A DNA stretch of 64,000 bases from DATBQN01 sp963755825 (GCA_963755825.1 CAVWLA010000003.1:1984001-2048000); one strand, 5' to 3'. Counted from the stretch's first letter, positions 24,840 to 33,855 are shown. Notes: generated by a model not told the origin, from the letters alone. Program-made: numbers and translations.

Positions 24840-26927
24840 TCACATCTCATCCCATGAGTCGGAGTCTTCATCCTCGGCGGCGGAAATAGGTGGTCCCACT
24901 AAGTCATTCCCTTCCAAAGTGTTACACGGCCTCGATTCTCGCCGTGCCCGTCCCGCTTGGGCGTCGGAAATCGAGCCCTCGGAAGTCATTGAAAAATCAA
25001 GACTTGAGGACGCCCACTGATTTTCGCCGCCGTGGTCGAGTGTGGTAGCACTGACCGGCAGCAGCGCCACCGGGTTACCACGGCCGGCGAGAGGCGTAAG
25101 CCGCCATTCCGAGCCAGTCTCGATCAGCTCTCGCGCTGCCTTCCGACTGAGACCATGCTGTGTAAGCAGATCCTCCGCGTCTTTCTTCTGGAGAGGCTTC
25201 CCACCTGTCGCCCGCGCCTGAACTTCCTCCTTCAGAGCGGCGACCGCTGTCCTGCGGCGGTCATGCTCGCCGCGCTCCTGAGCTTCCCGAACTTCCGCGC
25301 CGACACGGTCTACCTCGGCGGTCACGTCAGAGAGTGTCCACGGCCCGGCAGACAAGTTCACCTCCAAGATGAATGGCTCGGGCTCCTCGCCGACGCGGAA
25401 TTTGGTGGGCACAAAGGCGAGCCGGTACCGATCGCGTTGCTTTCTACGGGTGGATCGGCCCTGCCAGGCGCCGGCATCGGCCGGCGGCAGCTCCTCTATC
25501 CAGGGCTTGGTCCCCGTTGGCTGAAGTCCAGTCGCGTCGCGGACCTCATAAACGATGTCGGCCCGATCCTCGACAACTCCCGATCCTCGACTGTGCGCCC
25601 CAGTCCTCACCGTGTTGCCGAGCACCAGAATCGCCGGCCCGTTCTCGCGCCGCGCGATGTCGAGAAGAGGAGCAAGAGCACGCGCTGGTTTCTCGCTATC
25701 GTGCTCTCCAACGCCCTCGGCAGTCGAGTCGAAGGAGTCCACTATCACCAGGTCGTACTGGTCGGATGGGAATCCGCGCCAGGCGGCGGCGTCCGTGAGC
25801 GGGCGCGCTTTGTCTCGCGGGAGCACCTTCAACGTGTCCGCTCTCTCCGCTCGCCAGCCACGGAGCCGGCGCCTCACCTCATGCGCGCTGTTGTCGCGGT
25901 CCAGGAGGAGCACTCGCCGGCCTGTCCGGGCGAGCTTCACCGCAATGGCGTGTGCTACATGAGTCTTGCCCAGGCCGCGCGGCGAGAACAACTCGGTGAG
26001 ACAGCCCGGCGCCAGGAGTCGCGGCTCCAAGAATTCGACCTCTCCGGCGCTGGCCGCGAGGAATTCCGGAGCCGCAATCGCCGCCGACCAGCAGTCCCCG
26101 CGCTCATCTCCTGGCGCACCTTCGATGCACCTGGCTCGACTCAACGGCGCCGCGCCCGCCAGCCGTTCGAGCTCGGCTAGGAGGGCGGCACGCTCTGACT
26201 CACTCTGAGCCCTCCGCGATTCGATCCATTCCACTGCGTCCCCAGCCTCGGGGAGACCCTCCGGGGCAAAGGTCCGAACGCTCGCCGCGATGCCGTCGAG
26301 TAGGCCCGCGATGCGCTCCATGTGCGTCTTGCCGGGAGCGTCCGCATCGGGCCAGAGCACCACCTCGCGCCCGCTAAGTACCTCCAGGGTCTCCGCCGAG
26401 GGCGCTCCGGCGGCGCCGGTGACGGTGCCCACAGCCTGCGCGCCGATGGCGAGCAGACGGTCCGCGGCTTTCTCGCCCTCGGTGACGAACAGAGGCCGCG
26501 AGCGATCGAAGCCGTCCAGGCGTTCGGCGCCATAGAGCGGCAGCTTGGAGGTGTGCAACCCGCCGAGCCCCGCCCGACCATTGCGTCGCCAGAAGAACTC
26601 CTTCTTTCGCCCAGGTGGGTCCCTCCGGACGTGTTCCGCAACGGTCGAGCCCGCGGCGTCTCCGACGACGTAGACCGTCTCGTGCAGCTCGCGGGCGCGG
26701 ACGGGAGGCAGCTCGACGTCCAGGAGCTTGGCGAGATCTACCGCGCCGCCGCCCGCTCCGCAGGCATCGCAGTGCCAGACGGCCTTGTCGCGGTTCCATC
26801 TGGCCGAGGGGTCGTGGTCCTCATGGGCCGGACAGCGGAAGCGAACCTCGCTTCCCTCGCGCCGACCCTCACGGGCCAGAACCGCGCTGTCCAGAGCCAC
26901 GAGCAGTTCCGGCGACGGAGCGCTCAC
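24840..26927 (-). CDS. Primase-helicase: zinc finger, TOPRIM and RecA-like ATPase
   Basis: The 695-residue protein has an N-terminal CHC2-like zinc-binding motif (RCPAHEDHDPS ... WHCDACGAGGG), a TOPRIM-like segment (LFVTEGEKAADRLL, then VVLWPDADAPGK), and a RepA/DnaB-type ATPase domain with Walker A SPRGLGKTHVAHA and Walker B DLVIVDSFD. It probably initiates replication of the excised element. GTG 26927 overlaps the AlpA-like gene stop (GTGA). The C-terminal 150 residues are acidic and may bind DNA ends or partners. Confidence 0.85.
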   Translation of the reverse strand: MSAPSPELLVALDSAVLAREGRREGSEVRFRCPAHEDHDPSARWNRDKAVWHCDACGAGGGAVDLAKLLDVELPPVRARELHETVYVVGDAAGSTVAEHVRRDPPGRKKEFFWRRNGRAGLGGLHTSKLPLYGAERLDGFDRSRPLFVTEGEKAADRLLAIGAQAVGTVTGAAGAPSAETLEVLSGREVVLWPDADAPGKTHMERIAGLLDGIAASVRTFAPEGLPEAGDAVEWIESRRAQSESERAALLAELERLAGAAPLSRARCIEGAPGDERGDCWSAAIAAPEFLAASAGEVEFLEPRLLAPGCLTELFSPRGLGKTHVAHAIAVKLARTGRRVLLLDRDNSAHEVRRRLRGWRAERADTLKVLPRDKARPLTDAAAWRGFPSDQYDLVIVDSFDSTAEGVGEHDSEKPARALAPLLDIARRENGPAILVLGNTVRTGAHSRGSGVVEDRADIVYEVRDATGLQPTGTKPWIEELPPADAGAWQGRSTRRKQRDRYRLAFVPTKFRVGEEPEPFILEVNLSAGPWTLSDVTAEVDRVGAEVREAQERGEHDRRRTAVAALKEEVQARATGGKPLQKKDAEDLLTQHGLSRKAARELIETGSEWRLTPLAGRGNPVALLPVSATTLDHGGENQWASSSLDFSMTSEGSISDAQAGRARRESRPCNTLEGNDLVGPPISAAEDEDSDSWDEM

Positions 26928-27139
26928 GGCTCGCGAACGGAGCCTATGCAGCCAGGATCAGAGGTGGAGGCTCGCCGGCTGCTCGCGATCCACGCGTCGA
27001 GGTCGGCGAGCTCGTACCGAACGGCGCGTCCCAGCTTGACGTAGGGCGCGCCGCCACCAGTGATTCTCAGCTTCTCCAGAGTCCGAGGGGACAGACCGCA
27101 GCGCGCGGCGGCCTGATCGGTTGAAAGCAGCTCGTTCAT
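26924..27139 (-). CDS. AlpA/excisionase-like helix-turn-helix protein
   Basis: The 71-residue protein has the HTH-17 pattern: LLSTDQAAARCGLSPRTLEK, then a wing with YVKLGRAVRYELADLDAWIA. Such proteins act as excisionases or activators of integrase genes. The ATG at 27139 has GGGAGGAGG upstream. It leads the minus-strand replication operon and overlaps the primase start by 4 nt. Confidence 0.85.
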   Translation of the reverse strand: MNELLSTDQAAARCGLSPRTLEKLRITGGGAPYVKLGRAVRYELADLDAWIASSRRASTSDPGCIGSVREP

Positions 27140-27227
27140 GTGACCTCCTCCCCTACTTGCGCGCCCCAACGGGGGCGGCGGCCATGGGACTATGGAGGCC
27201 AGGGTAGGGGATAAGAACCTGGTGAGA

Positions 27228-27755
27228 TCACTTACCAGATTTTCTCTTTCGCCCCCGCCGGGGCGTGGCCCACGGAGGAGGCTTGATCAGCCTGCGGATG
27301 GTCTCCGGGACGCCTCGAGTAACCTCTCCGATGGCGCAGGCTACAGACAACGTCGCGAGCGTTGGCTCGCTCGTCCAAATCTGATTCGCCAGGCGCTGGA
27401 GATCCTTCCTTGCGCGCTTGCGACGGATCTCGACCTGGGTTGTGACTTCGTCGGGGATCTGAATGTATGTCATCGCAACAGCCAGCGCCTGCAAATGGTC
27501 GCCGCTTTTGAGGCAAGCACCGATCTTCCTGAGAACGAGAATGTAACCGCTCAGATCCCATCGCCGCTCGCGCTCGAACACAGTACCCTCCCAGCTCCTA
27601 AGGCGATTCAGAGCAGCTTCTGAACCTTCGCCTCCCCAGACCGCCAGGACATCGAAGTCGCGATCGACTCGCTTCAGTAGTTTTTTGGCTGCGACCTCGC
27701 GTTTCGCGAGCTGTCCTTCGACCACGGCGGCCAAGAACTGATCCTGAGTGTCCAT
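27228..27755 (-). CDS. Island protein, unknown, basic C-terminus
   Basis: The 175-residue helical protein has LAKREVAAKKLLKRVDRDFD near the N-terminus and a middle with ERRWDLSGYILVLRKIGACL. The tail is strongly basic (PPPWATPRRGRKRKSGK), suggesting nucleic-acid contact. GGGAGGAG precedes ATG 27755. It lies 88 bp upstream of the AlpA-like gene on the same strand and could be its regulator, though no HTH is obvious. Lower GC than the chromosome. Confidence 0.62.
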   Translation of the reverse strand: MDTQDQFLAAVVEGQLAKREVAAKKLLKRVDRDFDVLAVWGGEGSEAALNRLRSWEGTVFERERRWDLSGYILVLRKIGACLKSGDHLQALAVAMTYIQIPDEVTTQVEIRRKRARKDLQRLANQIWTSEPTLATLSVACAIGEVTRGVPETIRRLIKPPPWATPRRGRKRKSGK

Positions 27756-27936
27756 GCGTTCCGCTCCTCCCGGAAAGGGAAATTTTGGTCCTCAGTTTGA
27801 AGGCGGGCTTGCTTTCCGCGCACGGCGATCCGACTTTTCGACCGGGGGTAGTGCCACGACTAAGGAGCGCGAGCGGCGATGGCGGAAGGCGGGCGGCGGG
27901 CGAGGGCGATTGCTTGGCGCGGGTGCCGTTCCGACC

Positions 27937-28110
27937 CTACAGCAGCACCAGACCCGCGAGCTCGGCCCGCTCCAGCGCGCGGCGCAGGCGCTTGGCGGCG
28001 CGTTCTCGGTGTCGCTCGCCGCGGGGCGGGGGAGGGAGAGCCTCGCAGTATCGCCAGCGCCCGCCCACCTGGCGCCACTCACCTTTCTTCCTTAGGTCGG
28101 GTCGTGACAC
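27937..28110 (-). CDS. Small basic ORF, uncertain
   Basis: A 57-residue frame from GTG 28110 reads RKKGEWRQVGGRWRYCEALP followed by ERHRERAAKRLRRALERAEL and AGLVLL. The composition (Arg/Glu amphipathic helix, Trp-rich start) looks protein-like, unlike the overlapping frames, but there is no clear SD. It would be a tiny helical island protein. Confidence 0.33.
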   Translation of the reverse strand: MSRPDLRKKGEWRQVGGRWRYCEALPPPPRGERHRERAAKRLRRALERAELAGLVLL

Positions 28111-28559
28111 AGCACCGGCGAGCCTACAGCCGGGCAGGGGAGAGCGGAAGGACTGGCCGAAACGGGTATTGACATCACCCGCGGACCTGTGGCTCCCGAT
28201 CCAAGCGACTGCGCATCAGAGACGGGAGCCTGTGGCACCTCGCGGACGCCGTGGGAGCCCCGTACAGGGCCGATCGGTTGCAGAGGCTGGCTCGGGGGTG
28301 CGGCTCCGCGCTGTGGCGCGCCCTGCCAGCGGGGAAATAGCCTGCCCGAAAGGTCGAGCAGAGACGACCTCCACGGACCACGTACAAGCCTAGTCTGAGG
28401 CGTGTTGACAAGCGCCGCCAAGGACGTGCGGACGCTGGCCGAAGCGGCTCTTCCGGGCCGGCAGCGCGGCGCGCCCACGAAAGCTTGCCGGTTGATGCCT
28501 GCTTGATGCCTGTGAGGCTGGCGCTAGTCGAGGAGACTGCCGTAAGTGCTTGAAACTAA
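28111..28559. other. Right end of the element, no clear gene
   Basis: Frames here are open only because of high GC and show no recognisable protein. Two TTGATGCC arm-type sites (28492-28499 and 28503-28510) lie 50-70 bp inside the right attachment site, mirroring the left end. Confidence 0.55.
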
Positions 28560-28636
28560 TGGTGCGCCCTAGAGGATTCGAACCTCTGACCTACAGCTCC
28601 GGAGGCTGTCGCTCTATCCAGCTGAGCTAAGGGCGC
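28560..28636 (-). tRNA. tRNA-Arg (anticodon CCG)
   Basis: The 77-nt gene folds as a normal cloverleaf: acceptor GCGCCCT with AGGGCGC, anticodon arm ACAGC-CTCCGGA-GCTGT giving CCG, T-loop TTCGAAT, and an encoded CCA (28560-28562). Its 3' 50 bp are duplicated at 20910-20959, so it is the intact attR-side target of the integrated element. Confidence 0.95.
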
Positions 28637-28697
28637 AAGGTGGGTGCGAAACGGGGGCGGTTCACCCGGCTTGCGGGGGTGAGTCTATCGGAGAACT

Positions 28698-28774
28698 TGG
28701 CCTGCCTGGAGGGATTCGAACCCCCGACCCGCGGCTTAGAAGGCCGCCGCTCTATCCAACTGAGCTACAGGCAG
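28698..28774 (-). tRNA. tRNA-Arg (anticodon UCU)
   Basis: The 77-nt gene has acceptor CTGCCTG paired with CAGGCAG, D-arm beginning GCTC, anticodon arm GCGGC-CTTCTAA-GCCGC giving TCT, T-arm GGGGG-TTCGAAT-CCCTC and an encoded CCA. It lies 61 bp upstream of tRNA-Arg(CCG) on the same strand. Confidence 0.93.
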
Positions 28775-28828
28775 CCGATCCACGAACCCTCCGCCGGTCG
28801 ATTGGGAGCGCCAAGGGCGCCGTCGGTA

Positions 28829-28902
28829 TCGGGGCGCCCAGATTTGAACTGGGGACCCCCTGCGCCCAAGGCAGGTGCGCTACCAGGCTGCGCTACGCCC
28901 CG
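28829..28902 (-). tRNA. tRNA-Pro (anticodon UGG)
   Basis: The 74-nt gene has acceptor CGGGGCG paired with CGCCCCG, anticodon arm CCTGC-CTTGGGC-GCAGG giving TGG and T-loop TTCAAAT. CCA is not encoded, unlike the two tRNA-Arg genes next to it. It is first in the three-tRNA cluster. Confidence 0.94.
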
Positions 28903-29031
28903 ACGGAATCGCGCAAGTCAGTGTAAGCGAGGGGGTTCCGGGGTGTCAAACCGCCCACGCCGCCCTGCCAGCAGAGGCCGCCCGCGCCCGCGGGAGCACC
29001 GCCTCGGGGCGCATGGTAGCTTTCCTCTCCC

Positions 29032-30147
29032 GTGCGATCAGGCTCTCGATCGGGCGTCGCTCCGGATGGCCGGATGGCCGGCTCTCCTCCGGCGAAGGAG
29101 CGGGCGACCGCTCTCGTCGCCAGCCGCGCCCTCCTCACCCCCGGGCCGCTCGCCCCGCTCTCCCATCTCGGCGTCACGCTGCTCCGCCACATCGTGGCGA
29201 CCGGGCTCCGCTATGCGCTCTACCAGCTCGGCCTGCCGATGCCCGAGGCACCACCGGTAAGAATCGTCCGCCTGCGGCTCTATCTCGACGCCGGGAGGCT
29301 CATGGATCTCCTCGCCGGCGCGCCCGGGGGCGCGGCGGTCGCGGCGGCGCTGATCGAGCCGGGAGGCGCCGGGGCGCTGCCGGCAGAAGGGCGCCGGATC
29401 GGCGCCGCCCTCGCCTTTCACCGCGCGCGCCTGCGGCTGGCGCCGCGGCGGGTGCGAGCGGGGCTCTCCGGGCGGGAACCTTCACTACCGAGCCCTCCTG
29501 CCAAGGCCAGCCTCGCGGCGTTCGAAGCGGGCCTCGCTCGCGTGCTCCCGGCGACGAGCGACGCGCTCCTCGCCGACCTCGCCGCGGCGATCGACCGCCG
29601 CGGACGCCGGGCGCGCTGCGGCGACGGGGCGGCGCCGCCCGCCATCACGCCGGCGGCGCGACGGCTGCTCGCCGGTGAGGGCTCGGCGGCACGCCGCGCG
29701 GCCGATCTCGCCGGCTTCGGCGCGCCGGACCTGCGGGCAGCGGCATGGTCGGCGCGGCCGGCGCTCGCCGCCGCGGCGTGCCGGGCGCTCGCCGGATGGC
29801 CGCTGCCGCCGGTCGACCCTCTCCGCGGCCGCTTCCGCGAGACCTGCCGCGCCGCGCTCGCCCAGCTCGCCCCGAGCTTCGGCGCTCTCGCCGCCGCCGC
29901 CGCCGCCCGCGGCCTCCTGGACGCCGCCGACGACGCGTTCTTCATCCCGTTCGACTTGATCGGCGACCTCGCCGGCGAGCGCCGGCTGGCGTGGATGGAG
30001 GCGGCAGTGGTGACGAACCGCGCCGAGCACGCGGCGCTCCGCCAGGCCGCCGAGCCGCTCGATCTGCTGACGGCGCTCCAGGAGACGACGCCCGACGCCG
30101 GCGAGCGCGCCGAATGGGATCTGGCGCCGCTCCTGCCGCTGCCCTAA
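29032..30147 (+). CDS. Hypothetical protein with PEP-synthase-linker-like helices
   Basis: The 371-residue protein is Ala/Arg-rich and mostly helical. Near residue 285 the block RGRFRETCRAALAQLAPSFG followed by AARGLLDAADDAFFIPFDLI resembles the helical linker of PEP synthase/pyruvate phosphate dikinase-like proteins. No ATP-grasp or phosphohistidine motif is present, so it is not a complete enzyme of that class. The start is uncertain: ATG 29032 or ATG 29074, neither with a clear SD. Confidence 0.6.
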   Translation: MRSGSRSGVAPDGRMAGSPPAKERATALVASRALLTPGPLAPLSHLGVTLLRHIVATGLRYALYQLGLPMPEAPPVRIVRLRLYLDAGRLMDLLAGAPGGAAVAAALIEPGGAGALPAEGRRIGAALAFHRARLRLAPRRVRAGLSGREPSLPSPPAKASLAAFEAGLARVLPATSDALLADLAAAIDRRGRRARCGDGAAPPAITPAARRLLAGEGSAARRAADLAGFGAPDLRAAAWSARPALAAAACRALAGWPLPPVDPLRGRFRETCRAALAQLAPSFGALAAAAAARGLLDAADDAFFIPFDLIGDLAGERRLAWMEAAVVTNRAEHAALRQAAEPLDLLTALQETTPDAGERAEWDLAPLLPLP

Positions 30148-30152
30148 CAGCC

Positions 30153-31916
30153 TCAGGCGAAAATGCGCGGCGGCTCGGGAACCGGCGGGGCGTCCTCGGC
30201 GGTCTCGACGATGCCCTCCGGCGAGAGGTACCGGCCCTGGCCGAGGTCGAGGAGGACGCGATCTCGGCCGCGGCGCTTGGCCTCGTAGAGGGCGCCGTCG
30301 GCGAAGAGAAGGAGCTCCGAGGCGGCCTTGACGTAGAGGTCCGGGAAGGCGGCGACGCCGGCGGAGAGGGTGAGCGGCACCCGCTTGCCGCCGGCGGTGA
30401 ACTCGAGCGCCGCGATGCGCTCGCGCAGGCGCTCGGCGAAGCCGAGGGCGGCCTCGCCCGGCGTGCGGTCGAGGAGGAGGGTGAACTCCTCGCCGCCGTA
30501 GCGGCAGCAGAGGTCGTCCTCGCGCCGCGCGGCATCGAGGGTCTTGGCGACCAGCACCAGCGCCTCGTCGCCGGCGCCGTGGCCGTAGGTGTCGTTGATG
30601 CGCTTGAAGTGATCGAGGTCGCAGAGGATCACCGCCATGGCGCCGCCCTCCTCGACGCTGCGGGCGTAGACCTCCTGCAGCCGTCGCTCGAGCACCCGCC
30701 GCACGGAGACGCCGGTGAGCGGGTCCTCGCTCGCCTCGCGGTCGAGGAGCGAGCGGTGGAGCGACGCCGCCATCTGCGGCAGTAGGCGGTCGAGGAGCTC
30801 GACGTCCTCGGGGGCGAGGCAGCGCGGGTCGCACCAGAGCCGGATGAGGCCGAGGACGGTGCCGTCCGAGCGCAGCTCGCGCTCGACGATCCGCCAGTGG
30901 GTGCGGCGGTGGACGCCGGGGAGCACCGGCGCGGTGCGCTCCGGCTCCGGCGCGCCGGGAGAGAGCGGCCCTTCGGCGGCCGCCCACCAGCTCTGGCGGA
31001 GGCGGCCGGCGGCCAGCAGCTCGAACTGGAACCAGTGGAGCTTGCGGAGGTTCTGCGGCGGCTGCGGCTTGAGGATGTTGCCGCACTCGTTACGGATCTG
31101 TTCGGCGACGTCGGCGATCTCGCGGCCGCGGCCGTGCATGGTCTCCGCCGCCCTGCCGACCTTCTCGAGCCCCGAGGCGCGCTGGCCGTGGATCTCGGAG
31201 AGCAGGTCGTTGCGCGCCGCCTCGGCGGCGAGCAGGCCGCAGGCGGCGAGGAGGACGCCGCCCGTGCGCCAGCCGGCGGCGAGGCCGGCGATGGCGATCG
31301 CCACTCCCGCCGCCCAGCCCAGCGCGTCCGGCAGCAGCGGCCAGAGGATGAGGCCGAAGGGGAGGGCGACGTCCGGACGGCGGATCTTGCGATCGGCGAT
31401 CTCCAGGCCGGCGAAGGCGGCGAGGTAGGCCGCCGCGGCGGCGAGGCCGAGGAGCGGCAGGCCCGTCGCCGGCCGCTTCGCCGCCAGACCGACCCAGAGC
31501 CCGCCGCCGGCGAGCGCCGCGAGCGCCACCCGCCCGCTGCTCTCCAGGGCGCGGAGCGGCCGGCGGCGCTCGGGGAGCTGCACCGCGGCGTTGACCCGCA
31601 CCAGGCGGTGGAAGAGATCGGCGACGAGGAAGGCCGCTCCGCCGAGCGCCGCGGCGGCGACCGGGCTCGACTGCACGAGCGCCGCCGGCAGCGCGACGGC
31701 ACCGAGGCCGAGGGTGGCGCCGCCCAACGGCCGGTGCCCCGCCGCCGCCGCCGCCGAGAGCACCGCGACGACGAGGAGCCCGGAGGCCGCGTGGCCGCCG
31801 CGAGAGAGCGCCGGCAGCTCCGGAAGCCAGGCGGCGACGGCGAGCGCCAGCACGGCGCCGGCGGTCGGCAGCAGGGTTGCCCAGACGTCGCGGGGCGAGC
31901 GGGTGCGCTGCTTCAT
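30153..31916 (-). CDS. Membrane diguanylate cyclase (GGEEF)
   Basis: The 587-residue protein has eight or so hydrophobic helices in its first 250 residues, a GAF-like region (about 270-410, WWAAAEGPLSPGAPEPERTA) and a C-terminal GGDEF domain. The domain has DPLTGVSVRRVLERRL, CDLDHFKRINDTYGHGAGDE and the signature CRYGGEEFTLLL, so GGEEF is intact and it should make cyclic di-GMP. The inhibitory-site RxxD upstream of the signature reads ARRED. ATG 31916 is preferred; ATG 31943 is in frame. It converges with the previous gene. Confidence 0.88.
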   Translation of the reverse strand: MKQRTRSPRDVWATLLPTAGAVLALAVAAWLPELPALSRGGHAASGLLVVAVLSAAAAAGHRPLGGATLGLGAVALPAALVQSSPVAAAALGGAAFLVADLFHRLVRVNAAVQLPERRRPLRALESSGRVALAALAGGGLWVGLAAKRPATGLPLLGLAAAAAYLAAFAGLEIADRKIRRPDVALPFGLILWPLLPDALGWAAGVAIAIAGLAAGWRTGGVLLAACGLLAAEAARNDLLSEIHGQRASGLEKVGRAAETMHGRGREIADVAEQIRNECGNILKPQPPQNLRKLHWFQFELLAAGRLRQSWWAAAEGPLSPGAPEPERTAPVLPGVHRRTHWRIVERELRSDGTVLGLIRLWCDPRCLAPEDVELLDRLLPQMAASLHRSLLDREASEDPLTGVSVRRVLERRLQEVYARSVEEGGAMAVILCDLDHFKRINDTYGHGAGDEALVLVAKTLDAARREDDLCCRYGGEEFTLLLDRTPGEAALGFAERLRERIAALEFTAGGKRVPLTLSAGVAAFPDLYVKAASELLLFADGALYEAKRRGRDRVLLDLGQGRYLSPEGIVETAEDAPPVPEPPRIFA

Positions 31917-32075
31917 CGGGATCGGAGCCGAGGCTGCCGGCATGCTATGCGGCGGGGCCGGCGCTGGCAATCCGCGGCGCGCCGCCACCCATCCCGCTCG
32001 TCTCGCGCCGCGGAGCGCCGGCGGCTGGAGCCAGCAGCGCCCGGCACCGGCGCCGGGCTGGTATAAAGCGAGTGG

Positions 32076-32795
32076 ATGAAACGCCTCTCGGCGGCTGCCG
32101 AGGAAGAGCTCCTCGACAGCCCGGATCTCGATCCCGCGGCGACCGCGCGCTCGCTCGCCGAGCTCGATCGGGTGAACCGCGCGCTCCTCGGTTCGCTCCC
32201 CCTCCGCCGCACGCTCCTGCCGCGCCTCGCCGCCGGCGAGCGGAGCCGCCTGCTCGATCTCGGCACCGGCAGCGGCGAGGTCGCCGGCGAGCTGGCGCGC
32301 ATGGCCGGCAGGCGTGGCATGGCGGTCCAGATCGTCGGCCTCGACCGCAAGATCGACCACCTGGCGATCGGCCGCGCGGCGGCGAGACGGCGCGGCGGCG
32401 ACCGCCAGCTCCGCGTGGTGGGGGACGCCGCCGCGCTGCCGTTTCGCGATGGCGCCTTCGCCTGGGCGTTCTCGACCCTCTTCTTCCACCATTTCGATGC
32501 CGCGGCGAACCGCCGCCTGCTGGCGGAGATGCGGCGGGTGGCGCGCGCCGGCGCCGCCGTGGTCGATCTCCGCCGCAGCCGCCTGCTGCTCTTCCTCGTC
32601 CGCGTGGCCCTGCCGCTCCTCGGCGCCGGCCCGGTGACGCGCAACGACGGCGACGTCTCGGTCCGCCGCGCCTGGACGCTCCCCGAAGTGGCGCGGCTCC
32701 TCGACGGTGAGCCCGTGCTCGAGCTGCGCCGGCGCTTCCCGTTCCGCTTCTCGCTGCTGCTGCCGGGCGGCGCGGCGGCGATCCGCCGCGACTAG
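32076..32795 (+). CDS. Class I SAM-dependent methyltransferase
   Basis: The 239-residue protein has motif I LLDLGTGSGEVAGELARMAG, the acidic end of strand 2 in IVGLDRK, VVGDAAALPFRDGAF as motif III and STLFFHHF as the post-motif. It resembles methyltransferases found beside polyketide or lipid-modifying genes, but no such genes are near. TATAAA at 32062-32067 lies 8 nt before the ATG and no SD is seen, suggesting a leaderless message. Substrate unknown. Confidence 0.82.
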   Translation: MKRLSAAAEEELLDSPDLDPAATARSLAELDRVNRALLGSLPLRRTLLPRLAAGERSRLLDLGTGSGEVAGELARMAGRRGMAVQIVGLDRKIDHLAIGRAAARRRGGDRQLRVVGDAAALPFRDGAFAWAFSTLFFHHFDAAANRRLLAEMRRVARAGAAVVDLRRSRLLLFLVRVALPLLGAGPVTRNDGDVSVRRAWTLPEVARLLDGEPVLELRRRFPFRFSLLLPGGAAAIRRD

Positions 32796-32802
32796 GCCAC
32801 CA

Positions 32803-33855
32803 CTAGGAATTGCCCGGCAGGTCGCGCCAGGCAGGGAGGATGCCGAGGCCCTCGGCCTCGCGCACGGCGGAGAGGATGGCGAGCGCGACGGCGTGCTGAG
32901 CGAGGGTGCCGACCTGGTTGAGCTGGGCCGGGCGGGCGCCGGTCGTCAGGGTGACGACGAGGTCGCCGTCGACCTGCGAGAGGGCGGGAGCGAGGGCGCG
33001 GTAGAGGCCGCCGAACCCCATCTGGCAGACCTTCAGCAGGGCGGGCTTGGAGAGCGCCGCGTCGGTCATCACCACCGCCAGCGTCGTGTTGCCCGCCCAC
33101 GGCCCCTCGCTCTCCGGCGGCAGCGCCGCCAGCACCCGCTCGGCGCCGGCGAGCTCGCCGCTCTCGGCCGCGAGCCGGCAGCCGGCGACGGTCGCCCCGG
33201 TCGCCGGATCGCGCACGTCGCCGTAGGCGTTGACGGCGACCGCCGCGGCGACGGTGATGCCGCCGGCGGCGGGCGAGGTGGTGAGGCTGGCGAAACCGAA
33301 GCCGCCCTTCATCGCCTGCGCCAGGCCGAGCGCTTTGCCGACGGTGGCGCCGGTGCCGGCGCCGACGCTCCCCACCGCCACGGGGCCGGCGGCGGCGGCG
33401 GCCAGCGCCGCGGCGGCGAGGCGCGGCCAGGGGCGCGCCGCGGGGTCGAGCGACTGGACGTCGAAGCACCGCGGATCGAGGCCGAGGTCGAAGAGGATCG
33501 CCGTGGGGACGAGCGGGATGGGGACGACGCCGGTGCGGAAGCCGTGGCCGGCGGCCGCCAGGCTGGCGACCACCGGATCGGCGGCGGCGAGGCCGAAGCC
33601 GCTGCCGCCCGAGAGCACGACGGCGTGCGCGCGGCTCGCCACGTGGAGCGCCGAGACCAGCGAGTCGAACTGCCGCGTGCCGGTCGCCGAGCCGCGCACC
33701 TCGGCGGCGGCGAGGGCGCCCTCGGGGCAGAGGATGACGGTGACGCCGGTGCGCGCCTCGCGGTCCGTGCCGTGGCCCAGAGTGAAGCCGGCGATCGCGA
33801 GGTCGCGGCGCGGCGCGGGGAGCGGCGGCGGGGCCGAGAGGGCGGGCGGCGGCAT
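32803..33855 (-). CDS. P1-family (DmpA-type) N-terminal-nucleophile aminopeptidase
   Basis: The 350-residue protein shows the P1/S58 family pattern: GFTLGHGTDREARTGVTVIL, SGGSGFGLAAADPVVASL, VPTAILFDLGLD and VGAGTGATVGKAL. The autocleavage site GNTTLAVVMTDA puts the N-terminal nucleophile at about Thr257. Such enzymes self-cleave and release D- or L-amino acids or act on amides. A TAGAAT hexamer (33866-33871, minus strand) ends 10 nt before the ATG. It converges on the methyltransferase gene. Confidence 0.88.
   Translation of the reverse strand: MPPPALSAPPPLPAPRRDLAIAGFTLGHGTDREARTGVTVILCPEGALAAAEVRGSATGTRQFDSLVSALHVASRAHAVVLSGGSGFGLAAADPVVASLAAAGHGFRTGVVPIPLVPTAILFDLGLDPRCFDVQSLDPAARPWPRLAAAALAAAAAGPVAVGSVGAGTGATVGKALGLAQAMKGGFGFASLTTSPAAGGITVAAAVAVNAYGDVRDPATGATVAGCRLAAESGELAGAERVLAALPPESEGPWAGNTTLAVVMTDAALSKPALLKVCQMGFGGLYRALAPALSQVDGDLVVTLTTGARPAQLNQVGTLAQHAVALAILSAVREAEGLGILPAWRDLPGNS

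Larger units (their letters stand above)
20910..28636. mobile_element. Integrated element at tRNA-Arg(CCG), about 7.7 kb
   Basis: The element is bounded by an exact 50-bp direct repeat (20910-20959 and 28560-28609). It contains a tyrosine integrase next to the left end, TTGATGCC arm-type repeats near both ends, an AlpA-like regulator, a primase-helicase and several unknown genes. No capsid, conjugation or relaxase gene is seen, so it resembles a phage satellite or small mobilisable island. The integrase is frameshifted, so excision may be lost. Confidence 0.9.

Noticed and set aside
30153..32492. Longer GGDEF protein starting near 32492
   Set aside because: The extra N-terminus would overlap the plus-strand methyltransferase and lacks helices; ATG 31916 or 31943 fits.
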